Origin: G963704535 sp963704535
GTDB lineage: Bacteria; Chloroflexota; Chloroflexia; Chloroflexales; Roseiflexaceae
NCBI GenBank assembly: GCA_963704535.1
Contig: OY969916.1
Location: 4,836,001-4,900,000, forward strand
Length of the DNA: 64,000 nucleotides
Reading direction: 5' to 3'
Part shown: positions 24,987-35,744 of the stretch, in pieces
How positions within the stretch are numbered: position 1 is the first letter of the stretch
Layout of the letters: each line of letters begins with the position of its first letter
The notes under the pieces: generated by a model
What the model was told of the DNA's origin: nothing
The model's input: only the letters and a program-made list of their open reading frames with translations
Databases searched by the model: none
Program-made: the position numbers and the translations under genes

Positions 24987-25451
24987 CTACTTTCTTCTCG
25001 GCTCCCGAAACGTCGCGCTATCAAGCACAATCGTCACCGGCCCATCGTTGACCAGCGCCACCTGCATCGCGGCGCCGAACGACCCGGTCGCGACCGGCAG
25101 CCCCTGCTGCCGCACTGCCGCGACAAACAGCTCCACCAGCGGTGCGGCGACCTCCGGCGGGGCCGCAGCCGCGAAGCTCGGCCGCCGGCCACGGCGCGTG
25201 TCGGCATACAGCGTGAACTGCGAGACCACCAGCACCGCCCCGCCGATATCGAGCGCCGAGCGGTTGAAACGCCCCTCGTCGTCGGGAAAAATGCGCATGC
25301 CGGCGATCTTTTCGGCCAGCAGTGTCGCTTCGTCGGGGCCGTCGCCTTCGCCGACGCCCAGCAGCACCAGCAGACCGCGGCCGATCTGGCCGACGATCTC
25401 GCCGTCGATGGTCACTGATGCTTCAGATACGCGCTGGATGACTGCTCTCAT
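24987..25451 (-). CDS. dtd: D-aminoacyl-tRNA deacylase
   Basis: A 154-aa cytosolic enzyme that hydrolyses D-amino acids mischarged on tRNA. It has the DTD N-terminus MRAVIQRVSEASVTIDGE, the SQFTLYADTRRGRRPSF segment holding the catalytic region, and the Gly-cisPro proofreading motif as NDGPVT near the C-terminus. The length is standard for the family. A heptamer-rich stretch lies immediately upstream. Confidence 0.95.
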   Translation of the reverse strand: MRAVIQRVSEASVTIDGEIVGQIGRGLLVLLGVGEGDGPDEATLLAEKIAGMRIFPDDEGRFNRSALDIGGAVLVVSQFTLYADTRRGRRPSFAAAAPPEVAAPLVELFVAAVRQQGLPVATGSFGAAMQVALVNDGPVTIVLDSATFREPRRK

Positions 25452-25584
25452 TACGTATTGCGTGTTGCGTGTTGCGTGACTATCCGCTCATTGTGTTGCG
25501 TGTTGCGTGAATTGTCCGTTGTCAGTTGTCAGTTGTCCGTTGTTAATCGTCCATTCTCAATTTTCAATTTTCAATTCTCAATTC
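25452..25584. repeat. Mixed heptamer repeats
   Basis: Units of GTTGCGT (25458-25508) are followed by GTCAGTT/GTCCGTT units (25512-25543) and TCAATTT/TCAATTC units (25556-25583). Three different heptamers stand side by side, filling the gap between dtd and the PIN-TRAM gene. Confidence 0.85.
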
Positions 25585-26226
25585 CTAGCCCTGCCCATTA
25601 TTCAGATGCGCGAACACAATCCGGCCGGTCTGGGTCTGGATCACCCGCGTGACCTTGGTCGAGACCTCGCGGCCGACCAGTCGGCGCGCGTCCTCGACCA
25701 CAATCATCGTTCCATCTTCGAGGAATGATATGCCTTGATCGCGCTCCCGCCCGACATCGCGGATCGTCACGACAATCTCCTGGCCCTGGACCACCGGCGG
25801 CCGTACCGCGTCAGAGAGCTGATTCAGGCTCAAAATCTTGACCCCTTGCAGCCCAGCGACACGGCCAAGGTTGTGATCATTGGTGATGATCGGGCAGCGG
25901 TACTGGCGCGCCAATGTGACCAGCTTATCGTCGACCTGCTGGGCACCGCTGACCTCGACATTCACCACCTCAACCGGCGTGATCGCCTCCTTTTGAATCG
26001 TATTGAGGATCTCAAGCCCGCGCTTGCCCTTGCTACGGCGCATCTCGTCGGCCGAATCGGCCAGCATTTGTAGCTCGTTCAGCACAAAATGCGGCACCAG
26101 CAGCGTGCCCTCGATGAACCCGGTCTGGCTGACGCCGGCGATCCGACCGTCGATAATCACCGACGTATCGAGCAGGTAGCGGCGCGGCTGCTGGAAACCT
26201 TCAAGCAGCTGCTGCGGCAGGACCAT
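25585..26226 (-). CDS. PIN-TRAM domain protein (C-terminal half of a YacL-like protein)
   Basis: From the ATG at 26226 the product is 213 aa. A PIN nuclease-like domain holds acidic residues in YLLDTSVIIDGRIAGV, the ELQ segment and PIITNDHNLGRVAGLQGV, and a C-terminal TRAM domain follows (VVQGQEIVVTIRDVGRERDQGISFLEDG). In YacL-type proteins this half follows four membrane helices in a single chain. Here the membrane half is in another frame (26255-26671) and stops 29 bp before this ATG. The frame is open upstream to 26412, so a one-base frameshift anywhere in 26255-26412 would rejoin them. It could be translated separately. Confidence 0.82.
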   Translation of the reverse strand: MVLPQQLLEGFQQPRRYLLDTSVIIDGRIAGVSQTGFIEGTLLVPHFVLNELQMLADSADEMRRSKGKRGLEILNTIQKEAITPVEVVNVEVSGAQQVDDKLVTLARQYRCPIITNDHNLGRVAGLQGVKILSLNQLSDAVRPPVVQGQEIVVTIRDVGRERDQGISFLEDGTMIVVEDARRLVGREVSTKVTRVIQTQTGRIVFAHLNNGQG

Positions 26227-26254
26227 CGGCGGGTTGCGCCACGAGCGCAGCAGC

Positions 26255-26671
26255 TTAGCCGATCTCCTGCTTACGCGTCGAGAAGACCACCGACCCGAGG
26301 TATGCGAATGCGGCGGCGGCGACGATCGGTAGAAAATCGCCGAAGGGTGAGGGGAGAAACGCCAGCGGCACCGCCAGCAGTAGGGCGAAGAGCAGGCCGA
26401 CCAGCGCTCCAAAGACCATGGCGGTCAGCTCACTGATCGAGATGCCCTTGACATAGTTCAGCCCCTTCAGAAGCGGCTCGATCGTCCAGCGGTGGGTCGT
26501 CAGCAGCCCGAGGCCGGCACCGGCCAGGGTCAGCAACTGCGTCGCCAGTTGCTCGTTCTCATTGATCTGCTGATCGCCCCACAAAGACAACCCACGGCCG
26601 ACGCTGTTCCCCAGAGAGGCCAGCACAACCATGCCCACGAGCCGTACCAGAAAATTAAGGCTGACTTTCAT
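26255..26671 (-). CDS. Membrane half of a YacL-like PIN-TRAM protein, frame-shifted
   Basis: A 138-aa protein with about four membrane helices (LVRLVGMVVLASLGNSVG, LATQLLTLAGAGLGLL, AMVFGALVGLLFALLLAV, LPIVAAAAFAYLGSVVF) ending TRKQEIG. This matches the N-terminal membrane region of YacL-type proteins, which normally continue straight into the PIN domain. A +1 shift at the stop would read on as KLLRSWRNPPMVLPQQLL and into the PIN domain. A family A MITE (26686-26783) lies directly upstream, between it and radA. Confidence 0.72.
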   Translation of the reverse strand: MKVSLNFLVRLVGMVVLASLGNSVGRGLSLWGDQQINENEQLATQLLTLAGAGLGLLTTHRWTIEPLLKGLNYVKGISISELTAMVFGALVGLLFALLLAVPLAFLPSPFGDFLPIVAAAAFAYLGSVVFSTRKQEIG

Positions 26672-26685
26672 GGCACCCTGAATTT

Positions 26686-26783
26686 AGAGACTGTTTGAAA
26701 AGTCTGCTTATCGCAAGAGTTCCGTGGTGGAAAAGGGTGCTTGAGGGACTTCCCCCTCAAACTCCCCCTTGCAAACAGCTCTC
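26686..26783. repeat. Family A MITE supplying the radA stop codon
   Basis: The ends are AGAGACTGTTTGAAAAG (26686-26702) and GCAAACAGCTCTC (26771-26783). It overlaps the last 25 or so codons of radA, including its stop at 26708-26710. Confidence 0.8.
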
Positions 26784-28192
26784 AGTCGTCGTCGGCCGTC
26801 TCGCCGCGCCGTGCGCCGGCCCTCGCCGCGCTCCAGCGCCATATCCACGGCGTCGGCGACCGAGCGCGCCTCTGTCACCGTCAGCCCCTCGACCCGCGGC
26901 GCCGCCGACGTGCGCGGATACAGCGAGTGCGCGAAACCAAGCTTGGCGGCCTCGCCCAGCCGCCGCTCCAGATGGCTGACGCTACGCAGCTCGCCGGAAA
27001 GACCGACCTCGCCGACCAGCACCATATCCTGGCGAACCCGCTGATTGCGGTACGACGATGCGATCGCCACCGCCACCGCCAGGTCGGCCGCCGGCTCATT
27101 AATCCGCAGGCCGCCCACAATGTTAACATACATATCCTGGTTGAACAACGGCAGCCCGACCCGCTTGCTCAACACGGCGATCAGCATCAGCAGCCGGTTC
27201 ATATCGAAGCCATTGGCGGTGCGGCGCGGCTGCGGGCTGGCGGTATTGGCGGTGAGCGCCTGCACCTCCACCAGGATCGGTCGGGTGCCCTCCATCGTCA
27301 CCGCAACAGCCGAGCCGGGTGTCCCGGCACTCCGCTCGGCCAGAAACACCTGCGACGGATTCAGCACCTCGCGCAGCCCATCCTGAGTCATCTCGAACAC
27401 CCCGACCTCGTCGGTCGAGCCAAAGCGATTCTTGACGCCGCGCAGCAGACGGTACTGGTGAAAGCGCTCGCCCTCCAGATAGAGCACCACGTCGACGATA
27501 TGCTCCAGCACGCGCGGCCCGGCGATCGCGCCCTCCTTCGTGACGTGGCCCACCAGGAACATGGGTATCCCGGTATCTTTCGCCAACCGCAGCAGCCGCA
27601 GCGCCCCCTCGCGCACCTGGCTGACGCTGCCGGCCGCCGAGGTCAACTCCTCCAGATAGACCGTCTGGATCGAGTTCGACGATCGACCAGACTGCGGGCG
27701 CAGACGGTTGATCTGGTCCAGGATCGCATCCAGACTGGTCTCTGAGTAGACCAGCAGGTGCTCAGGGTCGAGCCCCATCCGCGAGGCCCGCAGCTTAATC
27801 TGCTGGATCGACTCCTCGGCGGAGACGTATAGGGCCGGGCCGACCTCGTCGGCGAACTGCGCGGCTGCCTGATTTAGCAGCGTGGTCTTGCCGATCCCAG
27901 GGTCCCCGCCGATAAGCACCACCGATCCCGGTACCAGGCCGCCGCCCAGCACCCGCGCGAACTCCTCGCCCAGCACCGGCAGTCGGCTGAAGCCGCCGGT
28001 CGGGACCTCGCGCAACGGCACCGGCTGATTCAGCCCTGGTGTGGCGGCGCTTTTGCCTCGCCCGCCCGTCTCCTTGCGCTCGACCTGCTCCACCAGGCTA
28101 TCCCAGGTGCCGCAATCGGGGCACTTGCCCATCCAGCGGGTCTGTTGTGAGCCGCACTGCTGACAGAGAAAAATGGTTCGTGTTTTCGCCAA
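26708..28192 (-). CDS. radA: DNA repair protein RadA with MITE-derived C-terminus
   Basis: A 494-aa RecA-like helicase that promotes branch migration in recombination. It has an N-terminal C4 zinc finger (CQQCG and CPDCG), Walker A GGDPGIGKTT near residue 95, the RadA-specific KNRFGSTDEVG near 255, and a C-terminal Lon-like domain (GGLRINEPAADLAVAVAIASS, VGEVGLSGELRSV). The family normally ends around VADAVDMALE. Here extra residues follow, the last 20 or so (KGEFEGEV onward) read from a MITE. The start is TTG (28192) with GAGG upstream. A TATAAT at 28237-28242 on this strand may be its -10 element. Confidence 0.93.
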   Translation of the reverse strand: MAKTRTIFLCQQCGSQQTRWMGKCPDCGTWDSLVEQVERKETGGRGKSAATPGLNQPVPLREVPTGGFSRLPVLGEEFARVLGGGLVPGSVVLIGGDPGIGKTTLLNQAAAQFADEVGPALYVSAEESIQQIKLRASRMGLDPEHLLVYSETSLDAILDQINRLRPQSGRSSNSIQTVYLEELTSAAGSVSQVREGALRLLRLAKDTGIPMFLVGHVTKEGAIAGPRVLEHIVDVVLYLEGERFHQYRLLRGVKNRFGSTDEVGVFEMTQDGLREVLNPSQVFLAERSAGTPGSAVAVTMEGTRPILVEVQALTANTASPQPRRTANGFDMNRLLMLIAVLSKRVGLPLFNQDMYVNIVGGLRINEPAADLAVAVAIASSYRNQRVRQDMVLVGEVGLSGELRSVSHLERRLGEAAKLGFAHSLYPRTSAAPRVEGLTVTEARSVADAVDMALERGEGRRTARRDGRRRLRAVCKGEFEGEVPQAPFSTTELLR

Positions 28193-28245
28193 ATCGCTGC
28201 CTCATTCAACCGTTCTCTAGCTCGTGTGCGCGCTGCATTATACCA

Positions 28246-28281
28246 CTAGGGGGCTGCGAGCAGTCGCTCGCAGCCCCCTAG
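28246..28281. terminator. Strong hairpin between clpC and radA
   Basis: Perfect 16-bp arms (CTAGGGGGCTGCGAGC and complement) with an AGTC loop. There is no U-run on either side. It may still end or attenuate clpC transcription before radA. Confidence 0.5.
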
Positions 28282-28302
28282 ACTTCACGCTACCGTAGAT
28301 TC

Positions 28303-30834
<2,532 letters not shown>

Positions 30835-30950
30835 ATGTATTCTCCACTAGTGATGATCTGATACAGCCCAGCACGACTTCCATTCCTGGTTGTTCGCGCG
30901 ATGCGCGAGGGAACCACAACCAGAAACAAACCAGAGCGAAGACAAAAGAA

Positions 30951-32189
30951 CTATTCCTCCTCAGCAAGCCTGGAGGCCTCGCCCGCATGCGCCGTGCCAC
31001 CCTCGCCACCTTCACCGCTCTGACGCATACTCAAGCCCATACGCTTGCGCGCCGGGTCGATCCGAATGATGCGCGCCTGCACGACATCGCCCTCCTGGAC
31101 GACCTCGCGCGGATGCTGGATGCGGCCATCTCCCATCTCGGAGACATGGATCAATCCCTCGACGCCATCCTCGATCCGCATGAATGCTCCGAAGGAGGCA
31201 AGCTGCGTAATCGTACCCTCAACCATTTGACCAAGCTGGTAGCGGTCGCTGACAGTCGACCACGGCTCGCTCTGCGTTCGCTTGATCGAGAGCGCAATAC
31301 GTTTACGCTCGTTATCCACACTCAGAATATATACCTGAACTTTATCGCCCGGCTTCAGCACCTCGCTCGGATGCTTGACCCGGCTCCATGAGATCTCGGA
31401 AAGATGCACCAGCCCGTCGGCACCCCCAATATCGACAAAGGCGCCAAAATCGGCAACCGACGTCACAATGCCGGTGCGTACATCGCTCTCTTTCAGAGTC
31501 GAGAGTAGCTCATCCTTGCGCCCCTCGCGAACCTCTTGGACCGCCTGACGCTCGGAAAGAATCAATCGGTTGCGGTTGCGGTTGATCTCGATCACTTTGA
31601 GTTGCAGCGCAGTGCCGACCATTTTTGCCATATCGGATTGCTTCTGCGTCTCGGGGCCACGGCTGATGCCACTGACCTGCGACGCCGGCACAAACCCACG
31701 CACACCATCGAGATTAACCAGCAGCCCACCTTTATTGTAATTAATCACCTTGGCTTCGATCACCTCGCTGTTCTCGAAGCTCTGCTGTAGCCGCCGCCAG
31801 CTCTTCTCCTGGCGTGCCTTGTCGATCGAGAGGACTGCACGACCCTCTTTGTCCTCGGACTGGACCACGAACACCAGCAAGACATCTCCGGGCTTGAGCG
31901 CGGCGCGATCTTCGGGGGGAATCGATTGCATCTCACGCGTCGGGACCACCCCTTCGGCTTTGGAGCCGATATCGACCAGAATCTCATCTCGATCGACACG
32001 CATAACTGTGCCATCGACGGTATCGCCATACTGAAGGTTGCGGTAATCGTGAGCGGGGTTGCGGAGGAACTGTTCCATCAGCGCACGATCGTCGGCTTCT
32101 TCATCCGACAGACCGTTTGGCATACCATTGGCGAGGCCAGATTCAAGATCGGATTGCTCGTCGGCCGTAGCTCGTTTTTGCTCTTCCAT
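30951..32189 (-). CDS. rpsA: S1-domain RNA-binding protein (ribosomal protein S1-like)
   Basis: A 412-aa protein with four S1 OB-fold repeats starting near residues 55, 140, 228 and 312 (YGDTVDGTVMRVDRDEILVD; IEAKVINYNKGGLLVNLDG; VRTGIVTSVADFGAFVDIGG; GQMVEGTITQLASFGAFMRI). The third and fourth repeats carry the canonical GAFV/GAFM and GLVH/GLIH pattern. Proteobacterial S1 has six repeats; four is usual in Chloroflexi and Gram-positive versions. It helps mRNA load on the 30S subunit. A promoter TTGCGT-17-TATAAT (32243-32271) and the ribosome site GGGAAGG precede it. Confidence 0.92.
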   Translation of the reverse strand: MEEQKRATADEQSDLESGLANGMPNGLSDEEADDRALMEQFLRNPAHDYRNLQYGDTVDGTVMRVDRDEILVDIGSKAEGVVPTREMQSIPPEDRAALKPGDVLLVFVVQSEDKEGRAVLSIDKARQEKSWRRLQQSFENSEVIEAKVINYNKGGLLVNLDGVRGFVPASQVSGISRGPETQKQSDMAKMVGTALQLKVIEINRNRNRLILSERQAVQEVREGRKDELLSTLKESDVRTGIVTSVADFGAFVDIGGADGLVHLSEISWSRVKHPSEVLKPGDKVQVYILSVDNERKRIALSIKRTQSEPWSTVSDRYQLGQMVEGTITQLASFGAFMRIEDGVEGLIHVSEMGDGRIQHPREVVQEGDVVQARIIRIDPARKRMGLSMRQSGEGGEGGTAHAGEASRLAEEE

Positions 32190-32242
32190 GCGCCTTCCCT
32201 AACAGACAAGGCTGGATGCATAGCTACCCGGTAGCATAGCCT

Positions 32243-32271
32243 ATTATACGGCGTCCAATGTCAAAACGCAA
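32243..32271 (-). promoter_or_regulatory. Promoter of the S1-domain gene
   Basis: On the minus strand TTGCGT, 17 bp, TATAATAGGC. The -10 ends 54 nt upstream of the start codon. Confidence 0.55.
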
Positions 32272-32383
32272 GGGTGCCAGTTTACAATACGGTCGCAATT
32301 CGCCCGCTCATGATCGCAAAATGATCACAAGATTTGGGTTCAACAGTTCGCTTGCTACGGAAAACGTCGATGGGCGCAGTGGC

Positions 32384-32412
32384 TTGACAACTTATCCGCA
32401 GCAGTGTACAAT
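32384..32412 (+). promoter_or_regulatory. Near-consensus sigma70 promoter
   Basis: TTGACA (32384-32389), exactly 17 bp, TACAAT (32407-32412). No open frame of any size follows for about 470 bp, so it may drive a short RNA. Confidence 0.65.
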
Positions 32413-32620
32413 GGCGCCGGCCTTTTATGTCTCCCTAGCCAGGAGAACAAGTGATCTGACAGCTTCAATCGGACGGAGTAACTGTAAAATAAAGGCGTTT
32501 TACTACGTCGAATAGTAGCTGCTCAGGTGTATAGGACTTTTGGTTTACTTGTCAACGGTTTAAAATTCGTGTACGATCGTCGCGGCGAGTAACTAACTTG
32601 CTAAAATTTCGTATAAATAA
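32413..32620 (+). other. AT-rich region between two promoters, possible small RNA
   Basis: This stretch is much less GC-rich than its surroundings and lacks repeats. It begins at a near-consensus promoter. It includes a small hairpin (GTAAAA ... TTTTAC at about 32484-32503) and no long reading frame. No known RNA family was recognised. Confidence 0.3.
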
Positions 32621-32623
32621 GGA

Positions 32624-32652
32624 TTGACGCTCGTAGGTGAGCGTGTTATAAT
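32624..32652 (+). promoter_or_regulatory. Near-consensus sigma70 promoter upstream of the lipoprotein gene
   Basis: TTGACG (32624-32629), 17 bp, TATAAT (32647-32652). Two family A MITEs separate it from the lipoprotein start about 240 bp downstream, so they would form a long, structured leader. Confidence 0.6.
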
Positions 32653-32668
32653 GCCAGAACATCCGTTC

Positions 32669-32873
32669 TAAGTAGCTGGCTGAAAAGGTTGATTTGTCAC
32701 CGAAGCTTCGTGGTCGAAGGTGTCTTTGAGGGGGCAGCCCCCTCAAGCTCCCCCTTTTCAGACAGACTCTAAGAAGCTGGCTGAAAAGGTCATCGCGTCA
32801 CTCGAGATCATTAGTGGAAAGAGTTCTTGAGAGGGCTGCCCCCTCAAACTCCCCTTTTCAGACAGCCTCTAAG
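32669..32873. repeat. Two tandem family A MITEs
   Basis: Copies span 32669-32771 and 32772-32873. Each starts with a GCTGGCTGAAAAGG-like end and finishes with CCCCTTTTCAGACAGNCTCTAAG. They differ in the middle but share the palindromic core and ends. Confidence 0.85.
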
Positions 32874-32892
32874 GTCAGGGTTGCAGGGTGAG

Positions 32893-33498
32893 GTGCGTTC
32901 TCAAACAATCGTCTTATTATTGCTGCTGTCGTTGACGAGCTGCGGCCAGCCGCTCCAACGCGTGCCGACTCGTCAGCCGGCGGGGCAGGCCGGAGCGCAG
33001 CCCACGCGCCCCGCGTCAGCATCAGCGACGCCGAGTGCTGTACCCAGCACTCCGCAGCCGACCACGGTCACAACGCCAACAGCGCCGGCCCTAACTGCAA
33101 CGGTCGTACCTAGTCCAACTCAAAGGGTGGTCGTGGTGCCGCAGACGGCCACACCGCAGAGCGGAGAGCAGCGCTGGCGCGCACAGCAGCTCCAGCGACA
33201 AACGTTTGAGGCACCACGGCTGTATGTCGCCCAACACCCGGTTTCGTTGTTCTGGTTTGACCCGGCGACCGGGCAGAGCCTGGAGATCGGTACCCTACGC
33301 GGAGAGTTTCCTGTTCAGGCCCAGTTTCTCCTGCGCGATGGCAGCCGGCCCGCGCTGGAGGTCCCATACCAGATCAATGTCAGCTATGGGTTGACGGCGA
33401 TCTCGGATGTGCTCAGAGAACGAATGCAGGCTGCCGGCTACGCCGAGAGCGTCGAGGCATATGTTCTACAAGTTGACGATATCCTTCCAAAGTCATAA
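32893..33498 (+). CDS. Putative lipoprotein of unknown function
   Basis: A 201-aa product from a GTG at 32893 (VRSQTIVLLLLLSLTSCGQ) with a textbook lipoprotein signal: short basic start, hydrophobic core, lipobox LTSC. A Thr/Pro/Ala-rich linker of about 60 residues follows, then a small domain (RLYVAQHPVSLFWFDPATGQ ... EVPYQINVSYGLTAISDVL). The frame is open upstream into a MITE, which could be translated only if a TTG inside it were used. No family was recognised. Confidence 0.72.
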   Translation: MRSQTIVLLLLLSLTSCGQPLQRVPTRQPAGQAGAQPTRPASASATPSAVPSTPQPTTVTTPTAPALTATVVPSPTQRVVVVPQTATPQSGEQRWRAQQLQRQTFEAPRLYVAQHPVSLFWFDPATGQSLEIGTLRGEFPVQAQFLLRDGSRPALEVPYQINVSYGLTAISDVLRERMQAAGYAESVEAYVLQVDDILPKS

Positions 33499-33801
33499 TA
33501 GGCCATTATGTCATCCACCCTGTGCGCGAATGACATTAGCCTGACAGACCTGCGCCGGCGGGTCTGGCGGGCTCTCTTCTTTCCAATCGGCCAGATCGGG
33601 CCAAAGTATAAATCTTTTTATGCCTCAATTTGCGAATTTATTCATTAGAACATAATGTTTGGCTATACAATATCTACCATAGACCTATTCCTATAGCAAA
33701 CCTATTTGAGTTGTAAATGTGGGTGGGCCTTTCTGCGGGGGCTTCCCCCACACCCCCTTTTACGACTTATTTAGGAATGCTATAGCAAGGAGCATCGATT
33801 C
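33499..33801. other. Intergenic region with a family C MITE
   Basis: An AT-rich non-coding stretch (33499-33690) is followed by a family C element at 33691-33785 (CTATAGCAAACCTATTTGAG ... TTTAGGAATGCTATAG) ending 16 bp before the next gene's GTG. The MITE therefore forms most of its 5' leader. Confidence 0.75.
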
Positions 33802-34746
33802 GTGAGCAGTCGCTACTTAGACATGGTGCGCGGTCAACGTCGCCGCGGCCAGGGCTTTCAGTTCACCTCCAAGACGCTGCTGGCGCTGCTGGCGCTGATC
33901 GCCATGGGCGGCTCCGCTGTCTATTGGTGGGGTGTTCAACGCGAGCTGACCCAGAACACCGCAGTGGCACTCGCCTTCACCGCGATCCTGGTGCTGGCGC
34001 CACCCAGCCTGGTCAGCTTCCTGATCCCCTGGTCGCCGGGCGGGATGCTGCTGCAACGGGTCAATGCGCGTACCTGGGGCTACCTGGTGGTGGTCGGCTG
34101 CTCACTGTATTTGCTGTATTACTCGTTCCAAATCCAATGGAGCTGGTGGGCGGCACAGCCGGTGGTGGCCGAAACCGGGTTGATCTACCAGCAGGTCTTG
34201 ATCGGGATCATTGGCTTCATCATCATCCCGGCGCTGCTGTGGACGCCGGTCAGTAGCGACGAGTTGGTCGAGCAGGTGCGCCAGGCGCACCTGGTCAAGC
34301 GCTACGAACTCCAGACCCAGGCCGACATCGCGATCCTGCGCGCGACGCTGCTTAGGGCGCAGGAGAAGGCGCTGGTCGGCTTCGCGAACCTGACGGTGGA
34401 TGAGCGCGAGGAGTTGGCGGCGGTGATGCGCTCGCTGGTCGGCGGGATCGACCGCACACTCAAAGAGATCGGCCAGACGGTCAAGACCGTCAGCGGCGTG
34501 GCCATGCCGTTCGACGGGATGCTGGAGGACAACGAGGATATCAGGGATGTGCTGGAGTACATCAGCGACAGCCTGACCCGCTCGACGCTGGCCGGCGGCC
34601 GCGAGGCCGAACGACAAGAGGTAGGTCTGCAAACGCAGGTGGAGCAAGATTACCGCGAGCCGCGCCGCCGCCCGCAGGACGATCCGCGCGAGTTCGAGCT
34701 ACTACCGATCTCAGGACCGGCCGCGGCGGCCACGACGCGACTCTGA
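33802..34746 (+). CDS. Four-helix membrane protein with cytoplasmic coiled coil
   Basis: A 314-aa protein. A basic N-terminus (SSRYLDMVRGQRRRGQG) precedes four membrane helices (residues about 28-48, 54-80, 93-113, 132-152: for example LIGIIGFIIIPALLW). A cytoplasmic helical segment (ELVEQVRQAHLVKRYELQTQ ... RTLKEIGQTVKTVSG) likely forms a coiled coil, and a disordered, charged tail follows. No domain was recognised. The GTG start has AAGGAG 13 nt upstream, inside the edge of a MITE. An 83-aa gene follows after 18 bp and the pair ends at an intrinsic terminator. Confidence 0.78.
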   Translation: MSSRYLDMVRGQRRRGQGFQFTSKTLLALLALIAMGGSAVYWWGVQRELTQNTAVALAFTAILVLAPPSLVSFLIPWSPGGMLLQRVNARTWGYLVVVGCSLYLLYYSFQIQWSWWAAQPVVAETGLIYQQVLIGIIGFIIIPALLWTPVSSDELVEQVRQAHLVKRYELQTQADIAILRATLLRAQEKALVGFANLTVDEREELAAVMRSLVGGIDRTLKEIGQTVKTVSGVAMPFDGMLEDNEDIRDVLEYISDSLTRSTLAGGREAERQEVGLQTQVEQDYREPRRRPQDDPREFELLPISGPAAAATTRL

Positions 34747-34764
34747 ATAACAAGGGGCGAGGCT

Positions 34765-35016
34765 ATGCGCGGACGAGCATATTCCACCGATGGGACGCTG
34801 CCTGAGCGCGATTTGCAGGAGCTGAGCGATCTACTAGCGCTGAGAATTTACCAGCGGCTGGGCCGGCGCTCGTACCGGCTCGGCCGCCGCGATATCGCCG
34901 AGCTGATCGAACCGTACATCGGCGACCTGGTGCGCGAGGACCAGCGCGCGGTGCCGTGGCTGGTGTGGGATCTGCTCCAGGAGGGGATGGAGGTTGAATT
35001 TCAGGTCGGGCGGTAG
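34765..35016 (+). CDS. Small acidic hypothetical protein
   Basis: An 83-aa soluble, mostly helical protein (LPERDLQELSDLLALRIYQR ... VPWLVWDLLQEGMEVEFQVG). No family was recognised. It lies 18 bp after the membrane coiled-coil gene with GGGGCGAGG as a ribosome site, so it is probably its functional partner. Confidence 0.7.
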   Translation: MRGRAYSTDGTLPERDLQELSDLLALRIYQRLGRRSYRLGRRDIAELIEPYIGDLVREDQRAVPWLVWDLLQEGMEVEFQVGR

Positions 35017-35078
35017 GTAAAGGTTTGGTTGGGGATGATTTGGAGGGGCGCTCTCCTCCAAGGTCCCCCTTCTCAGCA

Positions 35079-35110
35079 GGAACCTCGGCGCAAGCCCAGG
35101 TTCCTTTTTT
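35079..35110 (+). terminator. Rho-independent terminator
   Basis: GGAACCT, a 12-nt loop, AGGTTCC, then TTTTTT. It ends the two-gene unit 33802-35016, just ahead of the nadD promoter. Confidence 0.8.
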
Positions 35111-35115
35111 CGTAG

Positions 35116-35121
35116 TATAAT
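35116..35121 (+). promoter_or_regulatory. -10 element placing nadD on a near-leaderless transcript
   Basis: TATAAT ends 7 nt before the nadD ATG at 35129. No ribosome site fits in the gap, so the mRNA would begin at or next to the start codon. No good -35 is seen. Confidence 0.4.
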
Positions 35122-35128
35122 CGCGCTT

Positions 35129-35725
35129 ATGACAACACGTACCGGCATTCTCGGCGGCACATTCGACCCGATCCACTACGGCCACCTGGCGATCGCCGAG
35201 GAGGCCCGCACGGCGCTCCGGCTCGACCGGGTGCTGCTGGTGCCGGCGGCGCACCAGCCGCTCAAGCGGGGCGAACACCTGGCGTCGCCGGAGCAGCGCT
35301 TTGAGATGGTGCGGCTGGCCTGCGCCGGCAACGATGCCTTCGAGCCCTCGACGATCGAGCTTGATCGGCCGGGGCCGTCGTACACGGTGGCGACGCTGGA
35401 GGAGCTGGCCGGCGGGGGATGGGGCGAGCTTTTTTTCGTTATGGGCGCCGACGCACTAGCCGATCTGCCGCGCTGGTACGCGATTTAGCGCATCCTGGAG
35501 CTGGCGCGGATCGTGGCCGTGGGGCGGCCGGGCTTTAAGCCGGATCTTGCGCCGCTCACGGCGCTTCTGCCGGGCTTGCCTGAGCGGCTGACGCTGCTGG
35601 AGGGGCCGCAGCTTGAGGTCTCCAGCAGCGAGCTGCGCCAGCGGGTCGCCGAGGGCCGGCCGATACGCTACCTGACGCCTGACCCGGTTGTCGCGTATAT
35701 CGATGCACAGGGGCTTTATCGCTGA
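35129..35725 (+). CDS. nadD: Nicotinate-nucleotide adenylyltransferase with an in-frame amber codon
   Basis: NadD transfers AMP to nicotinate mononucleotide in NAD synthesis. The N-terminus has the nucleotidyltransferase motif GGTFDPIHYGHLAIAEEA. FFVMGADALADLPRW is the NadD signature, and the last part has VSSSELRQRVAEGRPIRYL (SSTxxR-like) and PVVAYIDAQGLY. One TAG (35486-35488) interrupts the otherwise single frame: WYAI, stop, RILELARIVAVGRPGF. Both parts are well conserved, which argues for a single recent change (for example GAG or CAG to TAG), a sequencing error, or suppression. Restored length is 198 aa, normal for the family. NadD is usually essential, so a true null would need a second copy. 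Confidence 0.88.
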
Positions 35726-35744
35726 CAGGAGCTACGCAGCTACC

